35,062 nucleotides of DNA from Gammaproteobacteria bacterium (GCA_028293725.1 JAQGOE010000268.1:1-35062), one strand, 5' to 3'. Counted from the first letter of the stretch, positions 8,609 to 17,718 are shown. Notes: generated by a model from the sequence alone, not told the origin. Made by a program: numbers and translations.

Positions 8609-9439
8609 ATGTGTTTGGATCCTGCGCGCAATAAATCCGCCCGCTCCTGGCTGCTCCTGCTCATCGCAGGGTTTCTGGCGGCCGCGCCGCCTGCGCCCGC
8701 AGCGGATTTGAACTGGCTCGACATCGAGAGCCGCATCCAGTACGGCTATTTCACCGAAGACACGCGGTCGTTGCACAACCTCGTGGAGCCGCTCGGTTCC
8801 AATGACTCGCACGACCGGCTGAAAAGCTATTACGCGGGACTGCTGGCGTACCGGCTCACCCTTTTGGCGCAGGCGCAGGCAGATCAATCCGCCGCCACCG
8901 GCAAAGCGCCGCCCCCCATCCGCAGGAACGATCGCAGTAAGAACGAGGCGCGCCAGACGGTGGAGCGCTGCGTCGGCTCGCTCGACCAGGCCCTGGAAGT
9001 CCAAAGCAACTTCGCGGAGGCGCTGGCGCTGCAGTCCGCCTGTCTGGGCATGCTGGCCGACCTGAGCACCTGGCGGGCACCGCTCGCCGCGCCCAAAAGC
9101 GCCACTCAGCTGCGCAAGGCGTTGCGGATCGCTCCGAAGAATCCACGCGTGCTGTTGCTCGATGCGATCAGTGACTACGAGCATGCGAAAGGGCCCGGTG
9201 GTGATGCTGAGCACCCCTGCTCAAAGTTCAAAACGGTGGCGGCGTTGTTCGATGCAGAGCGCGCGGACGTCGACCAGGTGCCGGGATGGGGTGCCGCGGA
9301 AGCCTACATGTGGCTGGGGCGGTGTTATCTCGATATCGGCAACCCCAACGAGGCGCGTGATGCGTTAGAACGGGCGCTGCTCATTGCACCTGAATTCGGA
9401 CAGGCCCACCGGTTGCTCGCCACCATCACGTCAGGTTAA
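8609..9439 (+). CDS. Exported protein with C-terminal TPR repeat
   Basis: Starting at ATG 8609, the 276-residue product opens with a positively charged stretch and a hydrophobic core (SWLLLLIAGFLAAAPPAPA), a typical Sec signal peptide with likely cleavage just before ADLNW. An ATG at 8567 in the same frame would start inside the divergent tatD start region and place charged residues before the signal, so it is less likely. The C-terminal 45 residues form a clear TPR-type helix pair (AYMWLGRCYLDIGNPNEARD, then ALERALLIAP). Earlier helical segments (KALRIAPKNPRVLLLDAI) look like degenerate repeats. This suggests a periplasmic scaffold or adaptor. No enzyme motif is seen and the specific role is unknown. 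The next gene follows after 34 bases with a strong ribosome-binding site. Confidence 0.7.
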   Translation: MCLDPARNKSARSWLLLLIAGFLAAAPPAPAADLNWLDIESRIQYGYFTEDTRSLHNLVEPLGSNDSHDRLKSYYAGLLAYRLTLLAQAQADQSAATGKAPPPIRRNDRSKNEARQTVERCVGSLDQALEVQSNFAEALALQSACLGMLADLSTWRAPLAAPKSATQLRKALRIAPKNPRVLLLDAISDYEHAKGPGGDAEHPCSKFKTVAALFDAERADVDQVPGWGAAEAYMWLGRCYLDIGNPNEARDALERALLIAPEFGQAHRLLATITSG

Positions 9440-9473
9440 ATCAAGCAACAGCACGTATAGGAGGGCTCGCGCG

Positions 9474-9755
9474 ATGAATGTCCCCCAACCGGTTAACCCG
9501 CCGGCTTCGCCGGACCTCGGTATTCGCGTGATCTACATGCTGCTGTTCGCAGTGGTGTTCTGGGCTCTGTGCTGGATACTGGCTGCCAGCACCGTAGTGC
9601 AACTCATCGTAAGACTCCTAAACGGCCGCCCGAATCCGGACCTCACGCGTTTCGGGGCTTCGTTGGCACGTTACGCGCGTCAGGTGATCGAATTTCTGAC
9701 ATTTGTCACCGAGCTGGCGCCGTATCCGTTCACAGCGTGGCCGGTGGAAGGCTGA
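9474..9755 (+). CDS. Small DUF4389-type membrane protein
   Basis: A 93-residue protein whose start is fixed by aggaggg (9459-9465) eight bases before ATG 9474. One strong membrane segment lies at about residues 17-42 (IRVIYMLLFAVVFWALCWIL onward). It is followed by LLNGRPNPDLTRFGASLARY and a C-terminal FLTFVTELAPYPFTAWP, the pattern of the DUF4389 family (small membrane proteins in which the LxGRPNxxLxxFG segment is conserved). No function is established for the family. It sits between the TPR gene and the export operon on the same strand and could belong with either. Confidence 0.72.
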   Translation: MNVPQPVNPPASPDLGIRVIYMLLFAVVFWALCWILAASTVVQLIVRLLNGRPNPDLTRFGASLARYARQVIEFLTFVTELAPYPFTAWPVEG

Positions 9756-9777
9756 AGCGAGCATTGCAAGCGCCGAT

Positions 9778-9793
9778 CCGTCAGTTATGACGG
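9778..9793 (+). repeat. Short inverted repeat upstream of the export operon
   Basis: ccgtca and tgacgg flank a four-base gtta spacer. It sits just upstream of the candidate promoter of the adaptor gene and could be a regulator site or a small hairpin. Nothing else supports a function. Confidence 0.25.
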
Positions 9794-9813
9794 GGCAACA
9801 AGACAGTGCCGCA

Positions 9814-9822
9814 TGGTATCGT
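9814..9822 (+). promoter_or_regulatory. Candidate extended -10 promoter for the export operon
   Basis: tg-g-tatcgt matches an extended -10 (four of six in the hexamer) with no good -35. Transcription would begin near 9829. That would place the in-frame ATG at 9813 upstream of the transcript and so favours ATG 9852 as the adaptor start. Weak motif evidence only. Confidence 0.25.
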
Positions 9823-9851
9823 TGCGCGACTCACAAGGACTGAATGACTCG

Positions 9852-11120
9852 ATGCCTCCCGATCCCGATAAACGCCAGTTGTTGGAACAGTTGCGCATCG
9901 ACCCGGTGCACCGCGACGAGGAGACGACATCGTCCCGCACACTGTGGATAACCGCGGGTGTTGTGGTGGCCGTGGTTCTAGTGGGCGCGGCTGTTGCCTA
10001 CTTCGTGTTGCGGGGGCCTCGTTTCGAGGTTGAGGCGGCCACCGCGGCGGCGCCCGCGTCCTCGGCTGGCCCGACAGCGATATTGCAGGCCACCGGTTAT
10101 GTTACGGCGCGCCGGCAAGCCACGGTTTCCGCGCAGATCACGGGTGCGCTCAAAGAGGTTCTCATCGAGGAGGGCGAGCGTGTTACCGCCGGCCAGGTGT
10201 TGGCCAAGGTGGACGACACAGCGCAGCGCGCGGCCCTGGCGCAAAGCGCCGCGCAGGTGGAGGTTGCAAAGGCGGTTCTCGTGCAGGAGCAGGCGCAACT
10301 CGAGCAGGCGCGCCGCGATCTGAAGCGCAACCAGGATCTCATCGACCGGCATCTCGTTTCCCAGCAGGCGCTGGAGACCGCCGATACGGCGGTTCTGACC
10401 CAGCAAGCGCTCGTTGCCTCTCAAGTCAGACAAGTCGAGTTGTCGGTGGCCGCGCAGCGCGGTGCCCAGGTGCAACTCGACTACACGACAGTGCGCGCGC
10501 CGTTTTCAGGTGTCGTGACCGCGAAGGCGGCGCAGGCGGGCGAGATCGTGTCGCCGATCTCCGCAGGTGGCGGATTTACGCGCACCGGTGTCGGCACGAT
10601 CGTGGACATGGACTCGTTGGAAATCGAAGTTGATGTCAACGAGGCCTACATCAACCGCGTCCGGCCCAACCAACCGGCGGAGGCCGTCCTCGACGCGTAT
10701 CCCGACTGGACGATACCGGCACACGTGATTGCCATCATCCCGACAGCGGACCGCAGCAAGGCCACCGTGAAAGTCCGGATCGCGATCGACCTGAAAGATC
10801 CCCGCATTCTTCCCGATATGGGCGTGCGCGTGTCGTTCCTCGAGGAGGCGGCGAAGAGCACTGACGCGGCGGCGGGCGGGACACAGAGCCCGGCGGGCCC
10901 ACGGGGCCTGCTCGTGCCTTCCGGAGCGATCGTCGAGCGGGACGGCCGCAGCATGGTGTTCACAATCGAGGGTGATCATGCCCATGCGACCCCGGTGACG
11001 CCGGGCCAGACTTACCGAGACCTGCGCGAAGTGGAAGGTCTCGCGAGCGGAGCGCGCGTCGTGAAAGCGCCTCCGGCCGAGATGACCGACGGAGCCCGGA
11101 TCGTCGTCAACAAACAGTGA
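9852..11120 (+). CDS. Periplasmic adaptor (membrane fusion protein) of an ABC export system
   Basis: From ATG 9852 the product is 422 residues; an in-frame ATG at 9813 would add 13. A short cytoplasmic tail precedes one membrane anchor at about 33-53 (ITAGVVVAVVLVGAAVAYFV). Then follow the parts of the HlyD/MacA family: a lipoyl-like half (GYVTARRQATVSAQITGALK), a coiled-coil hairpin rich in Q, A, L and R at about 120-205 (RAALAQSAAQVEVAKAVLVQ), the second lipoyl half (YTTVRAPFSGVVTAK) and a beta-barrel with the DMDSLEIEVDVNE strand. It should bridge an inner-membrane exporter to an outer-membrane channel such as TolC, which is not in the window. The next three genes encode the exporter. Substrate unknown. 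Confidence 0.88.
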   Translation: MPPDPDKRQLLEQLRIDPVHRDEETTSSRTLWITAGVVVAVVLVGAAVAYFVLRGPRFEVEAATAAAPASSAGPTAILQATGYVTARRQATVSAQITGALKEVLIEEGERVTAGQVLAKVDDTAQRAALAQSAAQVEVAKAVLVQEQAQLEQARRDLKRNQDLIDRHLVSQQALETADTAVLTQQALVASQVRQVELSVAAQRGAQVQLDYTTVRAPFSGVVTAKAAQAGEIVSPISAGGGFTRTGVGTIVDMDSLEIEVDVNEAYINRVRPNQPAEAVLDAYPDWTIPAHVIAIIPTADRSKATVKVRIAIDLKDPRILPDMGVRVSFLEEAAKSTDAAAGGTQSPAGPRGLLVPSGAIVERDGRSMVFTIEGDHAHATPVTPGQTYRDLREVEGLASGARVVKAPPAEMTDGARIVVNKQ

Positions 11121-11129
11121 GGGGACGGC

Positions 11130-11825
11130 ATGAGCGTTCTGGTAGAAATTCGCAAGCTGAGCAAGGTCTACGAGCGGGGCAAAGAGAAGATCGAGGTCCT
11201 GCATCACGTCGATCTCGACATCGAGCAGGGTGACTTCCTGGCTCTCATGGGCCCGTCGGGTTCCGGCAAGACCACCCTGTTGAATCTCATCGGCGGGCTC
11301 GATTCCCCCACCGAGGGCACCCTCTCGGTTGCCGGCAAGCGGATCGACAACCTCGGGGAAGGGGCGCTGGCGAAATGGCGCGCCTCGAACGTGGGCTTCG
11401 TGTTTCAGTTCTACAACCTGCTGCCGATGTTGTCGGCGCGGAAGAATGTTGAGTTGCCGCTGCTGTTGACCCGCCTCGGGTCGGCGCAACGCAAACGCAA
11501 CGCCGGCGTTGCCCTCGACCTGGTCGGGCTCTCGGATCGCGCGGCACATAAGCCCGGCGAACTCTCGGGCGGACAGCAGCAACGCGTAGCCATCGCGCGC
11601 GCTATCGTGTCGGACCCGACACTGTTGGTCTGCGACGAGCCGACGGGCGACCTGGATCGTCAGTCGGCGGAGGAGATCCTGGGCCTGCTGCAGCAGCTGA
11701 ATCGCGAGCACGGTAAGACCATCATCATGGTCACGCATGATCCGAAGGCCGCCGAGCATGCGCGTCACGTGTTGCATCTGGACAAGGGCACCCTGGTCGA
11801 GCGGCCCGATACCGTGCCTGCATGA
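11130..11825 (+). CDS. ABC transporter ATP-binding protein (MacB/LolD type)
   Basis: A 231-residue nucleotide-binding subunit. Walker A GPSGSGKT lies at 41-48, the Q-loop region FQFYNLLP at about 92-99, the signature LSGGQQQR at 145-152, Walker B LLVCDEP at 165-171, and the H-loop THDP near 203. The form resembles the free-standing ATPases of the MacB, LolD and FtsE group, which pair with FtsX-type permeases and act mechanically on periplasmic partners. It starts nine bases after the adaptor with ggggac as ribosome-binding site. Its TGA overlaps the first permease ATG as ATGA, implying coupled translation. Confidence 0.93.
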   Translation: MSVLVEIRKLSKVYERGKEKIEVLHHVDLDIEQGDFLALMGPSGSGKTTLLNLIGGLDSPTEGTLSVAGKRIDNLGEGALAKWRASNVGFVFQFYNLLPMLSARKNVELPLLLTRLGSAQRKRNAGVALDLVGLSDRAAHKPGELSGGQQQRVAIARAIVSDPTLLVCDEPTGDLDRQSAEEILGLLQQLNREHGKTIIMVTHDPKAAEHARHVLHLDKGTLVERPDTVPA

Positions 11826-12988
11826 AATACCTGCACCTCGTCTGGGCGGCCTTGTTCCGGCGCAAGACGCGGACGCTTTTCACCTTGTTGTCGATCCTTG
11901 CCGCATTCCTGCTGTTCGGCCTGTTGGATTCGGTGCGCATGGCGTTTGCGAACGCTGGCGGCAGCATCGTCGGCGCCGATCGCCTCGTGACCATGTCGAA
12001 GGTCAGTTTCACGTTGTCGTTGCCAAAGAGCCTGTTGCCGCGGATCGAGGCGGTACCGGGCGTGGCGGAGGTGTCCTACGCCAACTGGTTCGGTGGTGTC
12101 TACCAGGAGCCGAGGAATTTCTTTCCGAACGAGGCCGTGGCGGACAACTTCCTCGACCTGTATCCGGAATGGATCATGCCGGCGGAGCAACGTAAGGCGT
12201 TCAAGGCGACCCGCACGGGGGCCATCGTAGGGCAGAGCCTGGCGGACCGCTTCCACTGGAAGTTGGGCGACAAGATCCCGCTGCAGGCGACTATTTTTCC
12301 CAAGAAGGACGGCTCCAACACCTGGATCTTCGACCTGGTGGGGATCTATCACGTGCGCGATGAGAAGCTGAAGGGCCAGGAGAACGTGATGTTCTTCAAT
12401 TGGGATTACTTAAACGAGGCGGCCCGGTTCGCCGGTAACAGCACGGTCGGCTGGTACGCGGAAAAACTCGCCGATCGTGGCCAGGCGGACTCGGTGGCGC
12501 AGGCCGTGGACCGGTTGTCGGCTGACTCGGACCACGAGACCAAGACCCAGAGCGAGCAGTCCTTCACCACCGCCCTGGTGAGTCAGTTCGCCAATATAGG
12601 ACTCATTGTCGGGGCGATCATGGCGGCGGTCTTTTTCACCCTGGTGCTACTGACGGCTAACACCATGGCACAGGCGGTGCGGGAGCGCGTGCCGGAGCTG
12701 GCGGTGCTCAAGACCATCGGATTCTCGAATCAAAGCGTATTGGGCCTGGTGCTGGCGGAGTCCGTGCTGTTGCTGTTGCTCGGTGGCTGCATCGGTGTCG
12801 CCGTCTCGGGGATCGTCGTGAACGTCGTGCGAGCGAGGCTGGGGGACCAGTTGCCCCTGGCGCCCCTGGACTCGTCCATCTGGCTCAGTGGCCTGGCGCT
12901 GATGGTCCTCATCGGGCTCGTCGTCGGCGCACTGCCGGCAGTGCGGGGCATGCGCTTGCGCATCGTAGATGCGCTGTCGGGTCGCTGA
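11822..12988 (+). CDS. FtsX/MacB-type ABC permease, first subunit
   Basis: A 388-residue membrane protein with the MacB-like layout. A first membrane helix at about 17-36 follows a basic RRKTRT segment. A large periplasmic domain runs to about 255, and three C-terminal helices lie at about 258-283, 305-335 and 350-373. The end, GALPAVRGMRLRIVDALSGR, is the standard FtsX-domain finish (PxxRAxRLxxxxALR). The ATPase and a second, different permease are neighbours, so the transporter is probably a heterodimer with one copy of each permease. Translation is coupled to the ATPase by a four-base overlap. Confidence 0.9.
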   Translation: MKYLHLVWAALFRRKTRTLFTLLSILAAFLLFGLLDSVRMAFANAGGSIVGADRLVTMSKVSFTLSLPKSLLPRIEAVPGVAEVSYANWFGGVYQEPRNFFPNEAVADNFLDLYPEWIMPAEQRKAFKATRTGAIVGQSLADRFHWKLGDKIPLQATIFPKKDGSNTWIFDLVGIYHVRDEKLKGQENVMFFNWDYLNEAARFAGNSTVGWYAEKLADRGQADSVAQAVDRLSADSDHETKTQSEQSFTTALVSQFANIGLIVGAIMAAVFFTLVLLTANTMAQAVRERVPELAVLKTIGFSNQSVLGLVLAESVLLLLLGGCIGVAVSGIVVNVVRARLGDQLPLAPLDSSIWLSGLALMVLIGLVVGALPAVRGMRLRIVDALSGR

Positions 12989-12989
12989 C

Positions 12990-14312
12990 ATGAACTCGTT
13001 CATGGGAAAGCTGGGATTCGGGTTGGCCATGATGGCCGCGGTCGTAGTGCCCGTTATCCTGCTGACCGAGTCGCCGTGGTGGCTCGTGCTGGCGTTCGTG
13101 CTGTTGTTGGCTTTGTGGATGGCTCTCACGCGAACCGGACAACAGTCGTGGTCGGTGACCAAGGTCGGTATCGCGACCATCCCGCAACGGCTCGGGTCCT
13201 CGTCGGTGGTCGTCGTCGGAATCGCGGGAGTCGTCGGAGTTCTGGTGGCTCTCTTGTCGATGGCCGCGGGATTCGAGAGCACGCTGCGCGCGACCGGCAC
13301 GGACGACACGGTCATTGTCATGCGCGCCGGCGCGCAGACGGAACTCAACTCGGTTGTCGATCACGACACGGCCGTAGTGGTGTCGCAGGCGGCGCAGGTT
13401 CTGCATAACCCGGCGGGACAGCCCATCGCTTCACCGGAGTTGGTGGTCATCGCGTCGCTGCCAAAGATGAGTGACGGACTCGATGGCAACGTGGAGATCC
13501 GTGGCGTGGGAGAACACGCCTGGGAATTGCGGCCCTACATTAAAGTCATCGAAGGCATCAAGTTTCATCCGGGACTGCGTGAGTTGATGGCTGGTAAGCG
13601 CGCCACTGGGCAATTTCGCAACCTCAGCGTCGGCTCGAGCCTCAGGCTCAACGGACAGTCCTGGACGATCGTGGGCGTGTTCGAATCCAATGATTCCCAC
13701 GACTCGGAGCTGTGGGGCGATACCGATATCGTCGCCTCAACGTACCGGCGCGGGGCCAGTACCTCGTCGGTCAGCATGCGCCTGACCGGCGTCGATGCGT
13801 TCGAGGCGATCAAGGCGGCGCTGACGACCGACCCCCGGATCAAGGTGGACGTTACCACCACCCGTACCTACTACAACCAGCAGTCGGAGGGCATCACGCA
13901 GGCCATCCGGGTCCTGGGGATCACCGTCGGGGTCATCATGGCGGTTGGGGCGATTTTCGGCGCTCTCAATACGATGTACGCCGCGGTCGCGGCCCGCGCC
14001 CGTGAAATAGCAACACTGCGCGCGATCGGTTTTCGGGGCCTGCCGGTCATCGTGTCCGTGCTCATCGAGACCATGTTGTTAGCCCTTTTGGGCGGCGTGC
14101 TCGGGGCGGGCATCGCCTGGGCCATTTTCGACGACTACACCGCCTCGACGCTGGGCTCGAATTTCAGTCAGGTGGTGTTTGCCTTCAAGGTCTCACCCGC
14201 TTTGCTGTGGGGAGGACTCAAGTGGGCGCTGGCCATCGGGTTTGTCGGCGGCTTGTTCCCGGCGGTTCGCGCGGCTCGAATACCGGTCACCGTCGGATTG
14301 CGTGAGCTGTAG
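12990..14312 (+). CDS. FtsX/MacB-type ABC permease, second subunit
   Basis: A 440-residue protein starting one base after the previous stop. Two hydrophobic segments at about 5-24 and 29-46 precede the usual first helix (SSVVVVGIAGVVGVLVALLS, about 71-90), so it has six membrane segments instead of the four usual for this family. A periplasmic domain follows, then helices near 310-335, 355-385 and 405-425. It ends in GGLFPAVRAARIPVTVGLREL, the conserved FtsX-type finish, which shows this frame is the real one at its 3' end. The last 145 bases are overlapped on the other strand by the reading frame of the convergent protease. Confidence 0.9.
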   Translation: MNSFMGKLGFGLAMMAAVVVPVILLTESPWWLVLAFVLLLALWMALTRTGQQSWSVTKVGIATIPQRLGSSSVVVVGIAGVVGVLVALLSMAAGFESTLRATGTDDTVIVMRAGAQTELNSVVDHDTAVVVSQAAQVLHNPAGQPIASPELVVIASLPKMSDGLDGNVEIRGVGEHAWELRPYIKVIEGIKFHPGLRELMAGKRATGQFRNLSVGSSLRLNGQSWTIVGVFESNDSHDSELWGDTDIVASTYRRGASTSSVSMRLTGVDAFEAIKAALTTDPRIKVDVTTTRTYYNQQSEGITQAIRVLGITVGVIMAVGAIFGALNTMYAAVAARAREIATLRAIGFRGLPVIVSVLIETMLLALLGGVLGAGIAWAIFDDYTASTLGSNFSQVVFAFKVSPALLWGGLKWALAIGFVGGLFPAVRAARIPVTVGLREL

Positions 14313-17300
14313 GTTACACGCCGGGCCAGCGGGATAGAGAACAGCAGCAGCCAGAAGGGGTCCAGGGCGCCGCCGCCGCCCTTGCCGCCGGATGTCGAGT
14401 TAGTAGTCGTGTTGCTCGAGCTGGAATCCGGTGGCGTCGCGGTATTTCCCGGGTCCGGGGCCGAGGTAGCGACGGGGACGTTGTAGTTCACAACGGCGTA
14501 CGCCGTTCCGTTGTTGCAATCGAGCTGGTAAGTCACCTTTCCTGCAGTTCCCGAGGTGGTCGTTACCGACCCTGAGTTGCCCAGCGTGCCTTGCCAGTGG
14601 GCGTCTGCCGCAGCACCGCTGGGAATGCAAACCACCGAGCCTGGAGCGCTCCACGTCAAAGTGATGGGGGTGTTGACGGTGGCGCTGGTCGGGTTGGCGG
14701 TAAGAAGAGTCAATGGCTGGACGTTGACCTGGGTCGTCGCCTGTATCACCTGCGCACCGCTGCCGCAGGTGACTGTGTAGAGGTAGGTGCCCCAACTCGC
14801 CGGGGTGCTCGTCGCCGAGCCGATGGGATCTGCCGAGACAGGCGTTGCTGCCGTTCCCAGCGATTCATCGAGGTATGTGCATGGCGAGACCGTCGAGGCC
14901 CAGGACAAAGTCGTAGGATTGCCTTGTGTGAGATAGTTGGTGGAGGCGGTAAGGGTAATGCCCGGTGCCGCGACTATCACCGCAACCTGCGATTGAGACG
15001 CCGACGCTCCCGATCCGCAGGTTAGCGTGAAGAGATACGTGCCCTGGGCGGACTCACTCAATGTCTGTGTCCCGGCAGCGCTCTTTGCGCCTGCCCAACC
15101 GTCGCTCCCGGTGCCTCCTGCAGCAATGCAGGGACCCGTGCCGGAAGACCACGAAAGTGAGTAGGGCGAGTTGGCGACCCAGCGGGTGGCGGACGCCGTC
15201 AGAGCTCCGGGCGCTTGTGTGGCGACCCAGTTGATCGTTGTCGAAGCTGTCAAGGCCCCACCCAGGATCCCACACTGGAGGGTGTAGGTGTACTGCCCGG
15301 GCGTGTAGACGACATCGGCTGCCGAGCCGGCCGGGAATTGCCCCTCAAGGGTGACGAGTCGCTGCCCGTTCGGTCCCGTGGCGAGCAGATAACAGCCGCT
15401 GATGTTCGAGCTCCACAGGAGGTCCGGCGAGCCCGGTCCCGCTAGTGCGGTGGTGCTGTAGATCTGCTGTTGGGGTGCGACCGCGGTGAGCGAGATCGCC
15501 GGCGAGTCGGGGACAAACACGACGGTTACACTCGAGCTGGCCGATTGCCCATCCCCGCTACAGGTCAGAGTGTAGGTGTAGGTTCCAGCCGTTGTTTCCG
15601 TCAGTGTCGCGGACCCAGTAACGGTCACTGCGGGACTGCTCGAGGTCCAGATATCCGTCGACGCGCCTCCGCTGGGGACACACTGTCCGCCCGACGCTCC
15701 GCCACCAGCCCATTGCAACGTGATGTTTTGTCCGGTTCTGATCCGATTGGCATTGGCTGACAGCGCGACGTAAGGGGGCACCACGTACACCGTAATCGTC
15801 GTGGCTGCCGCTCGGGCGCCGCTACCGCAGGACAATGTGTATGTCATCGTCCCCGCGTGAGGCGCCAGAACATTCTGTAGGCCGTAAGCAGCTTTTGACC
15901 CGGCCCAACCGTCGCCGGCGACTCCGCCGGTGGCGACACACGGGGTTACGTTCGCGGACCAGCCGACGGAGAACGTTCCGCCCACCATGACCGGCGCGGC
16001 CGGTCCGACCAGGCCACTCGTGGCCGCTACGAAGTTCCAATACACATCGACGCTGCCGTGACCCTGCATGTTGCCGATGTTGCAGGTCAACGAGTAGGTG
16101 ACATAGCCGGGCGTAAAGTTGGTAATGGGGAGTGCGCCGGCGGCTCCGTGGGTACCGGCCCAACCGTCGCCGGAGGTACCGCCGACGCCAGTGCACGACT
16201 GCGCGCCGTCGACGCTCCAACTCAAAGTCACCGTCTCGCCCAGTGCGGGTCCTGTGTTATCGACGGTTACGGTGATGGGCACCAGGCCGAAGCCCGTCAC
16301 GGACATCCGACCGGTATTGTCGGGATCGAGAACGGACTGCAATGTGACGTTGCCCGTGGTGCTCGTCGTGTCGGCCGTCGAGGTCCAAACGCTCGAGAGA
16401 GCGGTGTACTGTGCGGCGACGTTGCTGTCGGTTGCGGCAGCCAACGGAGTGACGGGGCAGTATCCGGCCGAGCCGACGCCGTCCGCCAGGTTCGCGAGAC
16501 TGCCGCTGCCGACGACATTGTTGTTTGGGTCGAAAAGGGCGCCGCCCGAGGAGCCGGCACCGACTTCGCCCTGTTGATTGACGACTCCCCAGAAGGTCGA
16601 GCTATATCCGACCTGCAGGGTCGCGGCGGAAATGTGTTGCAGCAGGGCCGGCCCGTACCAGCTGACATATTGCTTGTCATTGCCGAGTGCATGATGGATG
16701 GAGTAGCCGCCGGCGAATACGCTGCCGCTCGCATCCCATCCCGCGTAGAAGGCGTCGTTGGCAGCCGGGGGTGCGTCGAGTTTTATCAGCCACGCGTCTT
16801 GCTGTTCCACGACCGTGACCGCGCCGCTCTGTGTGGTGGTGGCGCCGAAGTAGATCGATTGCAGGGTTTGCCCGCAGGCGCTCACAGCGTCCCAATAAAT
16901 GACGACCGATTCGGCTGCGTTGGGATCGCCGCCCCCCAGTTTGCCGGTCTGACAGTGCCTGGCAGTCAGGACGTAGGGTGTGCCATCACCCCGGGTGTTG
17001 TTTAGAAGCGTGCCGGTGCATTGGTACTGGTCGCCGATGAGCACGGCGACTGTCGCTTGCGCCGGACCCTGATTCGCGGCAGTCGCGCTGCATGAGTAGT
17101 TCTGAGTGCAGTTGGTGCCGGTCGTCCCCGCCTGGGATGCCATGATGCGCCGATAATGCGGGTGATCGGCTACACCGCCGCCGAGGCCCCGATAACCCGC
17201 CTGCAGGCTGTCTACCTCCAGCTCCACGCGACTCGCCTCGTTGGTATTGACTGACACGGTGATTTCGAGCGTGTCACCGATTAGAGGGCGCGACCACAGG

Positions 17301-17686
17301 CCACCGCGACTGACATCCCGCGCTTGGTAGGTCGCACGTGTGGAACCAGCGGTTACCGTCAGGACCGCGCTTGGCGGTAGGGCGAGGTGCGATGCGTGGA
17401 AAGAAAGCGAAATCGCGGTGGGAACTTGCACGTTGTAGGTCCACGTGCTCGTGGATCCCGTGCGCATCCAGCGTCCTTGCGTCGAGGTCGAAGCGGGGTG
17501 CGGGATGTTGACTGCGAAACGATTGCGGTCGTGGGCCGCGCTGTCGATCAGAGGATCGAGGTTGACACTGAGGGAATCAACAGCGACCGCGGTGGCATGC
17601 GCGGCATTGAGTCGGAATATGACCCAGGCGAGGAAGAGCAGTATCCGAAAGGGTCGCCAGGATCCGTGCGAGCTAAAGCGGGGCAT
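14168..17686 (-). CDS. Secreted trypsin-like serine protease with seven Ig-like repeats and a GlyGly-CTERM-like signal
   Basis: The 1172-residue frame starts with a Sec signal peptide (about 1-32). The protease domain (about 205-435) has His244 in TARHC, Asp297 in QQDAWLIKLD and Ser380 in GAGSSGGALFD, and resembles the lysyl-endopeptidase branch of family S1 (CTGTLLNN, VVIYWDA, SIHHALG). Residues about 468-1065 form seven repeats of some 85-95 residues, most with a T-x-S/T-W-S strand and two cysteines; three carry GDGWAG or SDGWAG. A Ser/Thr/Asn linker leads to GGKGGGGALD, a hydrophobic helix and ARR (about 1100-1123). That is the layout of a GlyGly-CTERM signal, used with rhombosortase and type II secretion in proteins such as VesB of Vibrio. 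Normally the protein ends there. Here 49 more residues follow, encoded antisense to the permease gene. Confidence 0.85.
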   Translation of the reverse strand: MPRFSSHGSWRPFRILLFLAWVIFRLNAAHATAVAVDSLSVNLDPLIDSAAHDRNRFAVNIPHPASTSTQGRWMRTGSTSTWTYNVQVPTAISLSFHASHLALPPSAVLTVTAGSTRATYQARDVSRGGLWSRPLIGDTLEITVSVNTNEASRVELEVDSLQAGYRGLGGGVADHPHYRRIMASQAGTTGTNCTQNYSCSATAANQGPAQATVAVLIGDQYQCTGTLLNNTRGDGTPYVLTARHCQTGKLGGGDPNAAESVVIYWDAVSACGQTLQSIYFGATTTQSGAVTVVEQQDAWLIKLDAPPAANDAFYAGWDASGSVFAGGYSIHHALGNDKQYVSWYGPALLQHISAATLQVGYSSTFWGVVNQQGEVGAGSSGGALFDPNNNVVGSGSLANLADGVGSAGYCPVTPLAAATDSNVAAQYTALSSVWTSTADTTSTTGNVTLQSVLDPDNTGRMSVTGFGLVPITVTVDNTGPALGETVTLSWSVDGAQSCTGVGGTSGDGWAGTHGAAGALPITNFTPGYVTYSLTCNIGNMQGHGSVDVYWNFVAATSGLVGPAAPVMVGGTFSVGWSANVTPCVATGGVAGDGWAGSKAAYGLQNVLAPHAGTMTYTLSCGSGARAAATTITVYVVPPYVALSANANRIRTGQNITLQWAGGGASGGQCVPSGGASTDIWTSSSPAVTVTGSATLTETTAGTYTYTLTCSGDGQSASSSVTVVFVPDSPAISLTAVAPQQQIYSTTALAGPGSPDLLWSSNISGCYLLATGPNGQRLVTLEGQFPAGSAADVVYTPGQYTYTLQCGILGGALTASTTINWVATQAPGALTASATRWVANSPYSLSWSSGTGPCIAAGGTGSDGWAGAKSAAGTQTLSESAQGTYLFTLTCGSGASASQSQVAVIVAAPGITLTASTNYLTQGNPTTLSWASTVSPCTYLDESLGTAATPVSADPIGSATSTPASWGTYLYTVTCGSGAQVIQATTQVNVQPLTLLTANPTSATVNTPITLTWSAPGSVVCIPSGAAADAHWQGTLGNSGSVTTTSGTAGKVTYQLDCNNGTAYAVVNYNVPVATSAPDPGNTATPPDSSSSNTTTNSTSGGKGGGGALDPFWLLLFSIPLARRVTYSSRNPTVTGIRAARTAGNKPPTNPMASAHLSPPHSKAGETLKANTT

Positions 17687-17718
17687 GCTGTCTTTCTAAT
17701 TCTGCGGCGCGCATGCCG

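Noticed and set aside
14318..17686. Tandem DNA repeat behind the Ig-like domains
   Set aside because: The similarity is at protein level only; the DNA of the repeats has diverged and shows no recent duplication.
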